From assembly GCF_014851585.1 (NCBI RefSeq), contig NZ_JACVAB010000001.1:372001-436000 (forward strand): 64,000 nucleotides of DNA, read 5' to 3'. A program made the translations under genes and the position numbers. Origin of the DNA: Agrobacterium sp. AGB01 (GTDB lineage Bacteria; Pseudomonadota; Alphaproteobacteria; Rhizobiales; Rhizobiaceae). The notes below the pieces were generated by a model. That model did not search any database, had not been told where the DNA came from, and was given only the letters and a program-made list of their open reading frames with translations. Below are positions 1 through 8,244 of the stretch, piece after piece (within the stretch, counting starts at the first letter, position 1; each line of letters begins with the position of its first letter).

Positions 1-1050
1 TTAGTTCGACGGGCCTTCATTGAAGCCGACTTCGTCCACCAGTTCCGAAGCTTCTTTTCTGTGGGCGGCAATTTCCGTCAGGGACAGTGGATCCGGCTTG
101 ATCGGGCCAAAACCTTTGACGACGTCTGACGGCTGCGCACCGGGCAGAACCGGATATTCAAACACTTCCTTTGCGTAGATTTCCTGCGCCTCACCAGAGG
201 CCAGGAATTCCATCAGCTTCAGCGCATTGTCGCGGTTCGGAGCATATTTCGTCATCGCAACGCCCGAGATATTGACGTGTGTGCCGCGATCGGCAGCATT
301 TGGGAAGATGACCCGTACAGCACTGGCCCATTCTTTCTCTTCCGGCTCCTTGTCATTGGTCAGCATCAGGCCGACGTAATAGGTATTGCCAAGCGCGATA
401 TCGCACTCGCCGGAAAAAATCGACTTTGCCTGGGTGCGGTCCGTGCCATCAGGCTTGCGGGCCAGATTGTTTTTCAGACCGGTCAGCCATTCGCGGGTGT
501 AGTCGACACCGTGATGGGCAATCATCGAGGCAAACAGCGCAATATTATAGGAGTGCTGACCATCACGAATGCAGATGCGGCCTTTCCACTTGGGGTCTGA
601 CAGTTCCTCGTAGGTGATGTCCCTTTGTGTTACGCGGTCCCTGGAAGCGTAAACGACACGGCCACGTGTCGTCAGACCGAACCACTCGCCCTCCGGGTCG
701 CGCAGATTGGCCGGAATGTCCTTTTCAATGACCGGATCATTCAGCACAGGCTGTGTAACGCCGCCCTCCTTGGCCTCGACCAAACGTGCAATATCAACCG
801 TCAGCAGAATATCGGCAGGAGAATTAACCCCCTCCGCTTGAATGCGCTCTACGAGCCCCTTGTCCAGAAACAGCACATTGGTTTCGATGCCGGTCTCTTT
901 GGTAAAGGCGTCCAGCAACGGCTGAATGAGTTCCGGTTGGCGATAGGAGTAAACATTGACTTCACCGTCGGCGAAAGCTGTGGAAACACCGGAGCAAAAT
1001 AAGCATCCTGTTAACGCAGCCCAAAAAACGCGAGATTTCACGCTTGCCAT
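1..1050 (-). CDS. Iron(III) ABC transporter periplasmic substrate-binding protein (FbpA/FutA type)
   Basis: This is a periplasmic Fe(III)-binding protein of the FbpA/FutA/AfuA class, 349 aa with the start used here. An N-terminal signal peptide (hydrophobic stretch FWAALTGCLFCSG, cleavage near AFA-DGE) precedes the usual opening VNVYSYRQPELIQPLL. A tyrosine pair in NTYYVGLM matches the iron-ligand tyrosines of the family. An in-frame ATG at 1095 would add 15 residues, but only the ATG at 1050 has a strong ribosome-binding site (GGAGG eight bases upstream). The gene is divergent from rirA and shares its promoter region, which has an ICE-like box, so iron-responsive control is likely. No permease or ATPase gene is visible; they may lie beyond the left edge. 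Substrate is inferred from family and context. Confidence 0.85.
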   Translation of the reverse strand: MASVKSRVFWAALTGCLFCSGVSTAFADGEVNVYSYRQPELIQPLLDAFTKETGIETNVLFLDKGLVERIQAEGVNSPADILLTVDIARLVEAKEGGVTQPVLNDPVIEKDIPANLRDPEGEWFGLTTRGRVVYASRDRVTQRDITYEELSDPKWKGRICIRDGQHSYNIALFASMIAHHGVDYTREWLTGLKNNLARKPDGTDRTQAKSIFSGECDIALGNTYYVGLMLTNDKEPEEKEWASAVRVIFPNAADRGTHVNISGVAMTKYAPNRDNALKLMEFLASGEAQEIYAKEVFEYPVLPGAQPSDVVKGFGPIKPDPLSLTEIAAHRKEASELVDEVGFNEGPSN

Positions 1051-1160
1051 TGGCCTAGCCTCCATTACATTGCCATTGTTGAGTTGTTTGTTCATGATTC
1101 AAGAGAATGGTCAACACGGCTATTTCAGCAATTCTGAAATTTAATGGAATTTTTTCCAAT

Positions 1161-1177
1161 CTTGGAATTGTTCTAAA
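1161..1177 (-). promoter_or_regulatory. Candidate ICE box (Irr-binding site) in the iron-SBP/rirA divergent promoter
   Basis: On the minus strand this reads TTTAGAACAATTCCAAG, matching 15 of 17 positions of the remembered rhizobial ICE consensus TTTAGAAYNRTTCTAAA. It overlaps a second palindrome, TTCCAATCTTGGAA (1154-1167). A further inverted repeat with 7-bp arms, ATTTCAG-CAATT-CTGAAAT, lies at 1122-1140. Irr repression of rirA is known in Agrobacterium, so the site is well placed for it. Binding is inferred. Confidence 0.55.
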
Positions 1178-1224
1178 CTGAAAAACAGACTATATAACTC
1201 CACAAAGAGAGTTAGGAGATCAGC

Positions 1225-1722
1225 ATGCGCTTGACAAAACAGACCAATTACGCCGTTCGCATGTTGATGTATTGCGCAGCGAATGACGGCAATCTTAGCC
1301 GTATCCCGGAAATCGCCAAGGCTTATGGCGTATCCGAATTGTTCCTGTTCAAGATCCTCCAGCCGCTAAACAAGGCAGGTCTGGTCGAGACGGTTCGTGG
1401 TCGTAACGGTGGTGTGCGTCTGGGCAAGCCAGCTGACAAGATCAGCCTGTTTGACGTTGTCCGCGTCACCGAAGATAGCTTTGCCATGGCAGAGTGTTTT
1501 GAAGATGGTGCTGTCGAGTGTCCACTTGTTGACAGCTGCGGCCTCAACTCAGCGCTGCGTAAGGCTCTGAATGCCTTCTTTGATGTGCTGGCAGAGTATT
1601 CCATTGATGATCTGGTCAAGGCCCGTCCACAGATTGGCTTCCTGCTCGGTCTTGATGACATGCCAGCCAGGCGTCATGCGCCAAAGACAACGGCCTCTGC
1701 GCCTGTCGCGCCTGCAGCCTGA
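1225..1722 (+). CDS. rirA: Rrf2-family iron-responsive transcriptional regulator RirA
   Basis: RirA is the Fe-S-cluster global repressor of iron uptake in rhizobia. The 165-aa protein has the Rrf2 winged-helix N-terminus (MRLTKQTNYAVRMLMYCA) and the RGRNGGVRL wing. Its three cluster cysteines fall exactly at C91, C99 and C105 (AECFEDGAVECPLVDSC), the positions known for RirA. The alanine/proline-rich tail after residue 145 is variable in the family. The ATG follows a TTAGGAGA ribosome-binding site, and a strong terminator lies 24 bp past the stop, so the gene is monocistronic. It is divergent from an iron SBP gene with an Irr-type box between them, consistent with crossed Irr/RirA control. 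Confidence 0.95.
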   Translation: MRLTKQTNYAVRMLMYCAANDGNLSRIPEIAKAYGVSELFLFKILQPLNKAGLVETVRGRNGGVRLGKPADKISLFDVVRVTEDSFAMAECFEDGAVECPLVDSCGLNSALRKALNAFFDVLAEYSIDDLVKARPQIGFLLGLDDMPARRHAPKTTASAPVAPAA

Positions 1723-1745
1723 TAATTCATAGACAGAGATTTTCA

Positions 1746-1774
1746 AAAACCCGCACTTTGTGCGGGTTTTTTAT
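1746..1774 (+). terminator. Rho-independent terminator of rirA
   Basis: A 10-bp perfect stem AAACCCGCAC / GTGCGGGTTT with a TTT loop (1747-1769) is followed by a T run, directly after rirA. Confidence 0.9.
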
Positions 1775-1877
1775 TGGCGAAAAGCAAAACCTGCTTCGCA
1801 TCTTCCGGCATAGTCGTTAGGCTGATATCAAAATATCCGCCTGTCTTGCATCGCCACATACCGATTGTTTTCCTGCC

Positions 1878-2930
1878 GTGATTACCAAACCAGAGATCCT
1901 CACCCTGCTGCTGACGGTTGTCGTTGGTACTGCCGGGGCCGCACTTGCAGCCATTGCAGGTATTCCTGCACCATTTCTTTCTGGCCCCGCACTTGCCGTT
2001 ACAATGTGCGGACTTTTCGGCCTCAAACTAGACATTCCCAAACGCGTCCGTGATGCCTGCTTTGTGCTCGTTGGCATTTCCATGGGCACCAGCGTCACGC
2101 CTGAAATATTCCACGCCGCGAAATCCTGGCCTTTGAGTTTCGTCGCGGTCGTCGTTACCGTTGTCCTGCTACTGTATTGCGGATACTGGCTGCTGCATTA
2201 CGTGTTCCGTTATGACCGTACCACCGCCATGCTTGCCGCATCGCCCGGCCATCTCAGCTACATCATCAGCCTGAGTGCTGAAACGCGCAGCGACCTTGCC
2301 AGCATCAGCATCATTCAAAGTGTACGCGTTCTTGCTCTGACGTTGTCCGTTCCTCTGATCGTTGAATATTTCGATCTCGTCAGTACCGATATTTCCGCAC
2401 CGGCCGCCGCCATGAACCCGGTTGTGCTTGTCGTGACATTTGCCTGCGCACTGCTGCTCGGCATGCTGTTTATCCGCTGGCGTTTTCCTGCTGCTCTGCT
2501 TTTGGGTGGCATGGTCGTTTCCGTTGCTACCCATATTACCGGCTTTACTGCAGGTGCTGTGCCGCCATGGGCCATCCAGCCGACCTACATTCTGATCGGC
2601 TGTCTGATCGGTCTACGGTTTTACAATGTTTCGATTGGCGAACTGAAACGCGCCTTTATCGCCGGTGGAGTTTTGACCATCGTTGTGGTGGGCATTGCCG
2701 GTGCCATCGCACTCACCATTTCAAACCTCACTGGCGTGCCCCTGAATGCCGTGATGATTGCATTTGCACCGGGTGGACTGGAAACCATGGCAGCCATGGC
2801 CATCATGATGCATGCCGATGCCACCTATGTCGGCTCGCACCATATTTTGCGTCTGCTGTTTTTGTCATTCCTCATGCCAGCGGTTCTCAAAAGAACAAGC
2901 GGACCGGAAGATAGGGATGCTGGCAAATAA
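1878..2930 (+). CDS. AbrB-family (AbrB duplication) integral membrane protein
   Basis: A 350-aa polytopic inner-membrane protein of the AbrB/'putative ammonia monooxygenase' family (two repeats of the AbrB duplication domain, roughly ten membrane helices). Typical motifs are GIPAPFLSGPALAVTMCGL near the N-terminus, MLAASPGHLSYIISLSAETRSD in the middle, and APGGLETMAAMAIMMHADATYVGSHHILRLL near the C-terminus. The function of the family is not firmly established and the old database name is misleading. The start is a GTG without a clear ribosome-binding site, so the exact N-terminus is uncertain. It lies alone between rirA and a convergent gene. Confidence 0.8.
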   Translation: MITKPEILTLLLTVVVGTAGAALAAIAGIPAPFLSGPALAVTMCGLFGLKLDIPKRVRDACFVLVGISMGTSVTPEIFHAAKSWPLSFVAVVVTVVLLLYCGYWLLHYVFRYDRTTAMLAASPGHLSYIISLSAETRSDLASISIIQSVRVLALTLSVPLIVEYFDLVSTDISAPAAAMNPVVLVVTFACALLLGMLFIRWRFPAALLLGGMVVSVATHITGFTAGAVPPWAIQPTYILIGCLIGLRFYNVSIGELKRAFIAGGVLTIVVVGIAGAIALTISNLTGVPLNAVMIAFAPGGLETMAAMAIMMHADATYVGSHHILRLLFLSFLMPAVLKRTSGPEDRDAGK

Positions 2931-2972
2931 CAGGCCGCGAGGTCGCATCCGGTTGCCTGGTTGGTCGCAAAC

Positions 2973-2999
2973 GAAAATCCCCGGCACTGGACCGGGGAT
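2973..2999 (-). terminator. Rho-independent terminator of the TadG-like gene
   Basis: Stem ATCCCCGG / CCGGGGAT with a 7-nt loop (2977-2999). Read on the minus strand it is followed by ATTTTCGTTT, so it serves the leftward gene ending at 3021. It may also act on the convergent AbrB-type gene. Confidence 0.75.
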
Positions 3000-3020
3000 C
3001 AAACTGTCAGACTATTGGCG

Positions 3021-4286
3021 TTAGCGAACCAGTCGTACAGAGCCTACTGTGCCGCTGGAACCGGCAGAGCCGTAGGGCTCCAGCTGCCAGTTGGCGGAGT
3101 TGATGATCATCGAATTGACCACCATGGATATCTTGTTGGACTGATTGGTGGTCGAGTTATAGACCACGTCACGGTTCGGCAGATGGATGATGCCCTCCAA
3201 CTGCTCACCCTTGGAGCCGTTGAAGATATATTGCTGCTTGTTGTTGCTGTTGGAGGCATTGCTGGTGTTTTCAAACATCAGAATGCCCTTGTAGGTGCCG
3301 CTTGTTGGTGCGGTTGCCGTAAAGGTTAGTCCACCATTGGCGCGAATTTCGCTGTTAACGTCGGGGAAGTAGAAGGTCACTCCTTCTGCCACAACGGTCG
3401 CGCCGCTGTTGATGATCATACGTCCCTTGATAATATGCAGTCCCGGCTCAAATGTAATTTTCGGGCTACCGTTAAATGTCGTTGCACAGTGAACGCCCGA
3501 CTTCATCACCTGCGTCTGACCGTCGCGCGTGCCGCTTGTTGTGCAAATGGAGGAAACGGTCGGCTCGCTCAACTTGCCAGCATAGGGATTGTCAGCTGCG
3601 GCGCAACCCACTTCAAGATTGGTCAGCGTGCCGCCATTCTTGATGTAATTTGTGCCCTTCACGCAGAACCGCATCGTATTGATGGTGGAGCCGCTATTCA
3701 TGATAAAGGCGGGGTTGCTGGTGGAGTGGACATCGACACCACATTTGGTGGCTTTGACATTGGCTCCGGAATTGATGAGTACAGCCTGGCTCTGCTTACC
3801 CATCACGTAAATGCACGGGCCGCCTGTGTCTGCCTTGTCGGCAATCGCGGTGGACGAGACTGAAATGTTCAGTTCATTCAGTCCAGCTAGACCCAAGAAG
3901 GATGGTTTGAATTTATCTGCGAATGTGCCGGTTACGCTGCCATCGGGATTGTTGCTGACCGTCAGCACCGCCGCGGAACTCATTTCAACCGTCTGGCCGT
4001 CTTTCGTGTCTTCCGGCAGAAACGCGCCCATGAAGTTTTCCACTTCCTGGCGCTGGCTTTTCGCGTCAGATTTCAAAACGGCAGCCAGAACGGCCGCATC
4101 CATTTTTTCCTGCAATTCCTGCTTTTTTGCAAAAGCATGGGACATATCAACGGCACCACCTGCTGCAACCAGTAGGACAGGTGCCATCACGGCGGCCATA
4201 ATACCAAAATTTCCGGAGCGGTCTGAAGTCAAGCCACGTATAATCTGTTTTGTTTTAAATATTTTTGTTTCAAGTCGGGACATCAT
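3021..4286 (-). CDS. TadE/TadG-like pilus-assembly-type protein with repetitive C-terminal domain
   Basis: The N-terminus has the TadG-type membrane anchor: a short basic lead (MSRLETKIFKTKQIIRG), then DRSGNFGIMAAVMAPVLLVAAGGAVDMSHAFAKKQELQEKMDAA, a single hydrophobic helix followed by an amphipathic segment. The rest is predicted to be extracytoplasmic and rich in Asn, Ser, Thr and Gly. It contains spaced elements such as INSGANV, MNSGSTI, KNGGTL and INSGATVV, suggesting a beta-rich repetitive fold. No other tad/cpa genes are nearby. The frame stays open upstream to a TTG at 4412, but that part is AT-rich and non-family-like. The ATG ATG pair at 4286/4283 gives a normal TadG lead, although its ribosome-binding site is weak. 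Role unknown; surface or pilus-associated function is inferred. Confidence 0.7.
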   Translation of the reverse strand: MMSRLETKIFKTKQIIRGLTSDRSGNFGIMAAVMAPVLLVAAGGAVDMSHAFAKKQELQEKMDAAVLAAVLKSDAKSQRQEVENFMGAFLPEDTKDGQTVEMSSAAVLTVSNNPDGSVTGTFADKFKPSFLGLAGLNELNISVSSTAIADKADTGGPCIYVMGKQSQAVLINSGANVKATKCGVDVHSTSNPAFIMNSGSTINTMRFCVKGTNYIKNGGTLTNLEVGCAAADNPYAGKLSEPTVSSICTTSGTRDGQTQVMKSGVHCATTFNGSPKITFEPGLHIIKGRMIINSGATVVAEGVTFYFPDVNSEIRANGGLTFTATAPTSGTYKGILMFENTSNASNSNNKQQYIFNGSKGEQLEGIIHLPNRDVVYNSTTNQSNKISMVVNSMIINSANWQLEPYGSAGSSGTVGSVRLVR

Positions 4287-4523
4287 GTTCAACCGTCGTT
4301 TCATATCGAGACAAATCATTCGCTTATAAAATTGTTGTATTTTCAACGCTTTAATATTTTGAAAAGAGTGTAGGCCAACAAACGGTAAACGCGATGCTTG
4401 CATTTTTAGCAATTAATGCGTGCGGTAAAATGATTGCTGCAATGACCTTTTTTGGGTTTGCGATCATTTATGAACGTGTTAGGCGAAATTGAAATTTTTT
4501 CCTTCCTCCCATTCAGGTGCGTT

Positions 4524-5027
4524 ATGAGAAAAGCAATCGTCGTCATGGGCGTCAGCGGCTGCGGCAAATCCACGGTCGGTGAAGCAATCGCTGCAAAGCT
4601 TGGCATTGAGTTTCAGGAAGGCGATCGCCTTCATCCTCAGTCGAATGTTGAGAAAATGGCAGCAGGCATTCCGCTGAACGACGACGATCGTTGGCCGTGG
4701 CTGGATTTGATTGGTGAGGAACTGCGCAACGGCATTGCCAAGGGCGGCATTGTCATCTCGTGCTCGTCTTTGAAAAAGACTTACCGCGAGCGCCTTCGCA
4801 ATGCCTGCGACGGTGATCTGGCATTTGTGTTTCTGAATGGATCGCTTGAGCTGCTGACCGAGCGCATGGGTGCCCGCACCGGCCACTTCATGCCACTATC
4901 ATTGCTCACCAGCCAGTTGGCAACCTTGGAAGACCCGACCGGCGAACCGGGCGTGGTGACCGTCGATATCAGCCATAGCCCTGAGGTGATTGTTGAAAAT
5001 GCCCTTGAAGGGCTGAAGCAGGCTTAA
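4524..5027 (+). CDS. gntK: Gluconokinase
   Basis: A carbohydrate kinase that phosphorylates D-gluconate to 6-phosphogluconate using ATP, feeding the Entner-Doudoroff and pentose phosphate routes. The protein is 167 aa, the usual size for GntK. The P-loop GVSGCGKST is at residues 9-17, followed by EGDRLHPQSNVEKMAAGIPLNDDDRWPWL and the RTGHFMPLSLLTSQLATLE segment typical of GntK. The open frame extends 24 codons upstream, but the ATG at 4524 follows CAGGTG and places the P-loop where the family has it. It is flanked by terminators and convergent with puuB. A role in gluconate use is clear from the family; no gluconate transporter is adjacent. Confidence 0.92.
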   Translation: MRKAIVVMGVSGCGKSTVGEAIAAKLGIEFQEGDRLHPQSNVEKMAAGIPLNDDDRWPWLDLIGEELRNGIAKGGIVISCSSLKKTYRERLRNACDGDLAFVFLNGSLELLTERMGARTGHFMPLSLLTSQLATLEDPTGEPGVVTVDISHSPEVIVENALEGLKQA

Positions 5028-5078
5028 AGCCTTGCGGCCCGGCCATTGTCCGGTGCGGCCTTCAACTTCCTGACATGA

Positions 5079-5114
5079 CAAAAGCGCGCCCTTGCAAACA
5101 GGACGCGCTTTTTT
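5079..5114. terminator. Bidirectional terminator between gntK and puuB
   Basis: Stem AAAGCGCG (5081-5088) / CGCGCTTT (5104-5111) with T runs on the plus side and an A-rich flank that serves the minus strand. It lies between two convergent genes. Confidence 0.75.
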
Positions 5115-5124
5115 ATTGGCTATT

Positions 5125-6429
5125 TTACACGCCCAAACGGTCGCGCAGGCCGTACCACCATGCGCCAAGGACAGTCAGTGGCACGCGGAATGTCTTGCCT
5201 CCGGGGAATGGCAGGTTTGGCAGGGATGACCACACGTCGAAACGTTCGGCGTGACCGGCCACTGCTTCACCGAGAATCTTGCCGAGAAGGTGGGTGGTCG
5301 TGACCCCATGCCCACTATCACCATGCGAGAAGTAGACATTCTCGGCCAGTTTGCCCATGTGCGGAATACGCGTCAAAGTCAGCGCAAAATTACCACTCCA
5401 CGCAAACTCGATTTTGGTTTTTTCCAGCTGCGGGAAGGTCTTCAACATATTGGGGCGGATAACGCCGGTCAAATCTGCCGGGTCTGACCCGCCATAGCCG
5501 ATGCCGCCGCCATAAAGCAGCCTGTTGTCGGAGGTGCGGCGGTAATAATCGAGAATGTAATTGGCGTCTTCGACACAGTAATTGGCAGGCAAAAGCTGCT
5601 GGATCAGATCGGCATCCAGCGGTTCCGTCGCCATGACCTGGCTTGACACCGGCATCATCCTGTCGCCGATTTGCGGCAGCAATTTACCGAGATAGGCGTT
5701 GCCACAGACCAGCACATATTTTGCAGTGACCTTGCCGGTTGCCGTCCGCACGATTGGATTTGTACCGAATTCAACCGCAGTGACACGTGAGTTTTCGTAA
5801 ATACGTCCACCGAGACTTTCGACCGCGGCGGCTTCGCCCAGCACTAGGTTAAGTGGGTGAATATGCCCGCCAAGCTTGTCGATCATGCCACCGGCATAAC
5901 GATCGGTCTTGACGTATTTCGAAACCTCTGCCTTTGAAACCATTTCGAGGCCGGTGTGCCCGTGTTTTTCCCAATGTGCCTTGTGCGCCTCCATTTCGCG
6001 GATTTGCTTATCGGTAAAGGCGGCGAAGAACCCGCCATGAACCAGATCGCAGCCGATTGAATATTTCGCCACACGGCTGCGGATAATCTCTCCGCCTTCC
6101 AGCGACATGGCTGCCAGTTTTAGCGCCTTGTCTTTTCCGTAACGCCCCGCAATGGTTTGCAGGTCGCGGCTGTAGCCGTTGACGATCTGGCCACCATTGC
6201 GACCGGATGCGCCAAAGCCAATTCGCTCGGCCTCAAGAACGACGACGGAGTAACCGCGTTCACTCAATTCAAGGGCAGCCGACGTGCCGGTAAAACCGGC
6301 ACCGATCACGCAGATATCGGCCTCAACATCGCCTTGAAGGGCAGGGCGGACAGTTTTGTCGTTGGCGGAAGCCGCATACCATGAAGATGTGTGGCCGGGG
6401 TTTGTGCTCGCAGAAGAAACCATGCTCAT
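5125..6429 (-). CDS. puuB: FAD-dependent amine oxidoreductase, gamma-glutamylputrescine oxidase-like
   Basis: A DAO-family flavoenzyme of 434 aa. The N-terminal ADP-binding fold is clear: ADICVIGAGFTGTSAALELSERG, the acidic end VVVLEAERIGFGASG, then RNGGQI. The C-terminal WSGNFALTLTRIPHMGKL and YFSHGDSGHGVTTTHLLG close the FAD site. Next to a PuuA-like ligase, the likely reaction is oxidation of gamma-glutamylputrescine to the aldehyde with H2O2 and ammonia release. A longer frame begins at 6456, but the ATG at 6429 lies one base past the puuA stop and follows AGGACGG, fitting an operon start. Other substrates (betaine or sarcosine-type amines) cannot be excluded from sequence alone. Confidence 0.75.
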   Translation of the reverse strand: MSMVSSASTNPGHTSSWYAASANDKTVRPALQGDVEADICVIGAGFTGTSAALELSERGYSVVVLEAERIGFGASGRNGGQIVNGYSRDLQTIAGRYGKDKALKLAAMSLEGGEIIRSRVAKYSIGCDLVHGGFFAAFTDKQIREMEAHKAHWEKHGHTGLEMVSKAEVSKYVKTDRYAGGMIDKLGGHIHPLNLVLGEAAAVESLGGRIYENSRVTAVEFGTNPIVRTATGKVTAKYVLVCGNAYLGKLLPQIGDRMMPVSSQVMATEPLDADLIQQLLPANYCVEDANYILDYYRRTSDNRLLYGGGIGYGGSDPADLTGVIRPNMLKTFPQLEKTKIEFAWSGNFALTLTRIPHMGKLAENVYFSHGDSGHGVTTTHLLGKILGEAVAGHAERFDVWSSLPNLPFPGGKTFRVPLTVLGAWWYGLRDRLGV

Positions 6430-6430
6430 G

Positions 6431-7789
6431 TCACACCGTCCTGATATATGCGTCATATTCGACGTCGGTTACGCGCAGCGAAAACTCGGAAAGCTCCTGT
6501 TGTTTGCAGGCGGAATATAGCGTGCGATATCTTTGTCCAAAGGTCGCGTAGGCAAAGCTGGATCGTGCAAAGCGCTGCAACGCATAGTCCCAGTTGGTCG
6601 GCAAGGGTTCGTGGTTGATTGCGTGGCTGTCGCCAGCAATAGCGCCGCCGGGCTGGCGCTTTTCCTTCATGCCGGTCAACGCTGCATTGAGGATCATTGC
6701 CAGCACCAGATAGGGGTTGGTGTCAGCGCCGGCGACACGGTGCTCGATACGCGTGGCAGGTCGGCTGGCAGTAATCACCCGCACGGCAGCAGAGCGGTTG
6801 TCGAAACCCCATGAGGCATAGGTTGGTGCGTGTTCGCTGGGTCGCAGGCGGCGGTAGGAGTTGGCGTGTGGTGCAAACACTGCCATGCTTTCTCCCATGT
6901 TTTCCAGAAGTCCGCCAACCGAATGCATCAGTGCATCGGATGGACCATCAGGCCCGATGAAGATGTTGTTGCCGTTTTGATCCAGCACGGAAAAATGCAC
7001 ATGCATGCCGTTGCCAGCCTGTGTGCCATAGGGTTTGGCCATGAAGGTGGCATCAAGGTCATGTTTGCGCGCAACGCCCTTGACGATACGCTTCAGGAAC
7101 ACCGCAAAATCTGCGGCCCGTAGAGCATCCGGGACATGGTTGAGGTTGATCTCATATTGGCCGGGGCCATTTTCACGCAATGTCGTATCGGCCGCAACTT
7201 TCTGTTCGCGACATGCCGTTGCCACTTCGTGGAAGACGTTTTCGAAATCCTGTAATTCCGAAATCGAAAGCACCTGGGTCTGCCCGGTATGCCAGCGGCC
7301 TTCACGGCTTTTCGGTGGACGGACTGGGTCAAGGGCAGAGCGCACAGGGTCGATCAGGTAAAACTCAAGTTCCGTTGCGACAACAGGTGTTAGACCCAGC
7401 TTTTTGTAGCGGTCCAGCACCTGCGCCAGCACGTGGCGTGGATCGGCGAAAAAGCCGTTTCCATCGGCATTTTTCATCGCCAGCAGAACCTGTGCGGTCG
7501 GACGTCCAAGCCATGTCACGCGCGAAAGCGATTCCGGGACGGCGTAACAAATCCCGTCGGGATCACCTGTTCCTTCAGCAAGCCCGGCGGCGTTGACGTC
7601 CCGGCCCCAGATATCAAGGGCATAAACGGAGCGCGGCACGGCCATTCCTTTTTCCAGAATATCCAGCGCGCGTTCGCGCGGAATCCATTTCCCACGCGGA
7701 ACACCGTTCACGTCGATGACAAAGGCTTCTAGAATTTCAATGTCGGGATTTTCATTAAAAAAGGTCTTTGCGTATTCAATATTATCCAT
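6431..7789 (-). CDS. puuA: Glutamine synthetase-family gamma-glutamylputrescine synthetase-like ligase
   Basis: A 452-aa type-I glutamine synthetase-fold enzyme. It has the N-terminal beta-grasp domain, the catalytic segment ATELEFYLID, the TTLRENGPGQYEINL metal/ATP region, AGNGMHVHFS, and the C-terminal RIEHRVAGADTNPYLVLAMIL. True GlnA proteins carry NPG/adenylylation features that are not seen here, and the divergence plus the adjacent DAO oxidase point to PuuA-type ATP-dependent glutamylation of putrescine or another amine. The stop overlaps the puuB ribosome-binding region, so the two are co-transcribed. The ATG at 7789 has no strong ribosome-binding site. No puuC, puuD or puuR homologue is beside it, so the pathway is incomplete here. 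Confidence 0.78.
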   Translation of the reverse strand: MDNIEYAKTFFNENPDIEILEAFVIDVNGVPRGKWIPRERALDILEKGMAVPRSVYALDIWGRDVNAAGLAEGTGDPDGICYAVPESLSRVTWLGRPTAQVLLAMKNADGNGFFADPRHVLAQVLDRYKKLGLTPVVATELEFYLIDPVRSALDPVRPPKSREGRWHTGQTQVLSISELQDFENVFHEVATACREQKVAADTTLRENGPGQYEINLNHVPDALRAADFAVFLKRIVKGVARKHDLDATFMAKPYGTQAGNGMHVHFSVLDQNGNNIFIGPDGPSDALMHSVGGLLENMGESMAVFAPHANSYRRLRPSEHAPTYASWGFDNRSAAVRVITASRPATRIEHRVAGADTNPYLVLAMILNAALTGMKEKRQPGGAIAGDSHAINHEPLPTNWDYALQRFARSSFAYATFGQRYRTLYSACKQQELSEFSLRVTDVEYDAYIRTV

Positions 7790-8029
7790 TCAGGCACCAA
7801 AGGTCTGTTTCCGTTCATGCGACATGTCCGCTTGTCGCTAACGAAAAACATCTCTTTGCTGGTAGATCAGAAAACGCGCCACCATAACCCGCAAACACCC
7901 CATTATCGGCCGGTCCGGTTAGGTCCAACCTTTCTTGATTGAGAGCATGTTACGTGCACTGCGTGCAGAAGGCCAGCCATAAAGCGCATTACGAGAGCGA
8001 GTGGTCACGATCTCTGCAATTGCAGCTGC
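7790..8029. other. Intergenic region upstream of puuA
   Basis: No gene, RNA or strong hairpin was recognised between the puuA start and the mmsA terminator. The puuA promoter must lie here, but no box is convincing by eye. Confidence 0.4.
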
Positions 8030-8067
8030 AAAACACAACGCCCGCAGCAATTGATATGCTACGGGCG
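8030..8067 (-). terminator. Terminator downstream of mmsA
   Basis: An 11-bp stem CGCCCGCAGCA (8039-8049) / TGCTACGGGCG (8057-8067), with one wobble pair and a 7-nt loop. On the minus strand it is followed by TTGTGTTTTG. It lies after both the mmsA stop and the duplicated mmsA tail. Confidence 0.7.
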
Positions 8068-8092
8068 CGTAAAATGAGAAACTTAGATTGGA

Positions 8093-8244
8093 TTACTTCA
8101 TTGTCGGCATAACGAACTCGGCGCCAGACTTGATGCCTGCCCGTGCGCCCGCAGCAAAGGGAGCTGCGAGGACGCACAGTCCAAGATCCATCAGGCGTCA
8201 CTTCATTGTCGGCATGACGAACTCGGCGCCAGACTTGATGCCTG
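8093..8244 (-). repeat. Direct repeat: duplicated 3' end of mmsA, creating a 32-codon ORF
   Basis: The 45 bases at 8095-8139 repeat the last bases of mmsA (8200-8244) with a single mismatch at 8112/8217, at an offset of 105 bp. The duplicate keeps the reading frame of the MmsA C-terminus (GIKSGAEFVMPTMK) and ends in TAA instead of TGA. A small minus-strand ORF from ATG 8191 to 8093 reads MDLGLCVLAAPFAAGARA and then that same 14-residue tail. It has no obvious ribosome-binding site, starts six bases after the mmsA stop and is followed by the terminator. It is more likely a remnant of tandem duplication or of a second mmsA-like gene than a functional gene. Confidence 0.7.

Noticed and set aside
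4287-4412. N-terminal extension of the TadG-like protein from a TTG
   Set aside because: AT-rich, lacks ribosome-binding site and does not resemble TadG N-termini.
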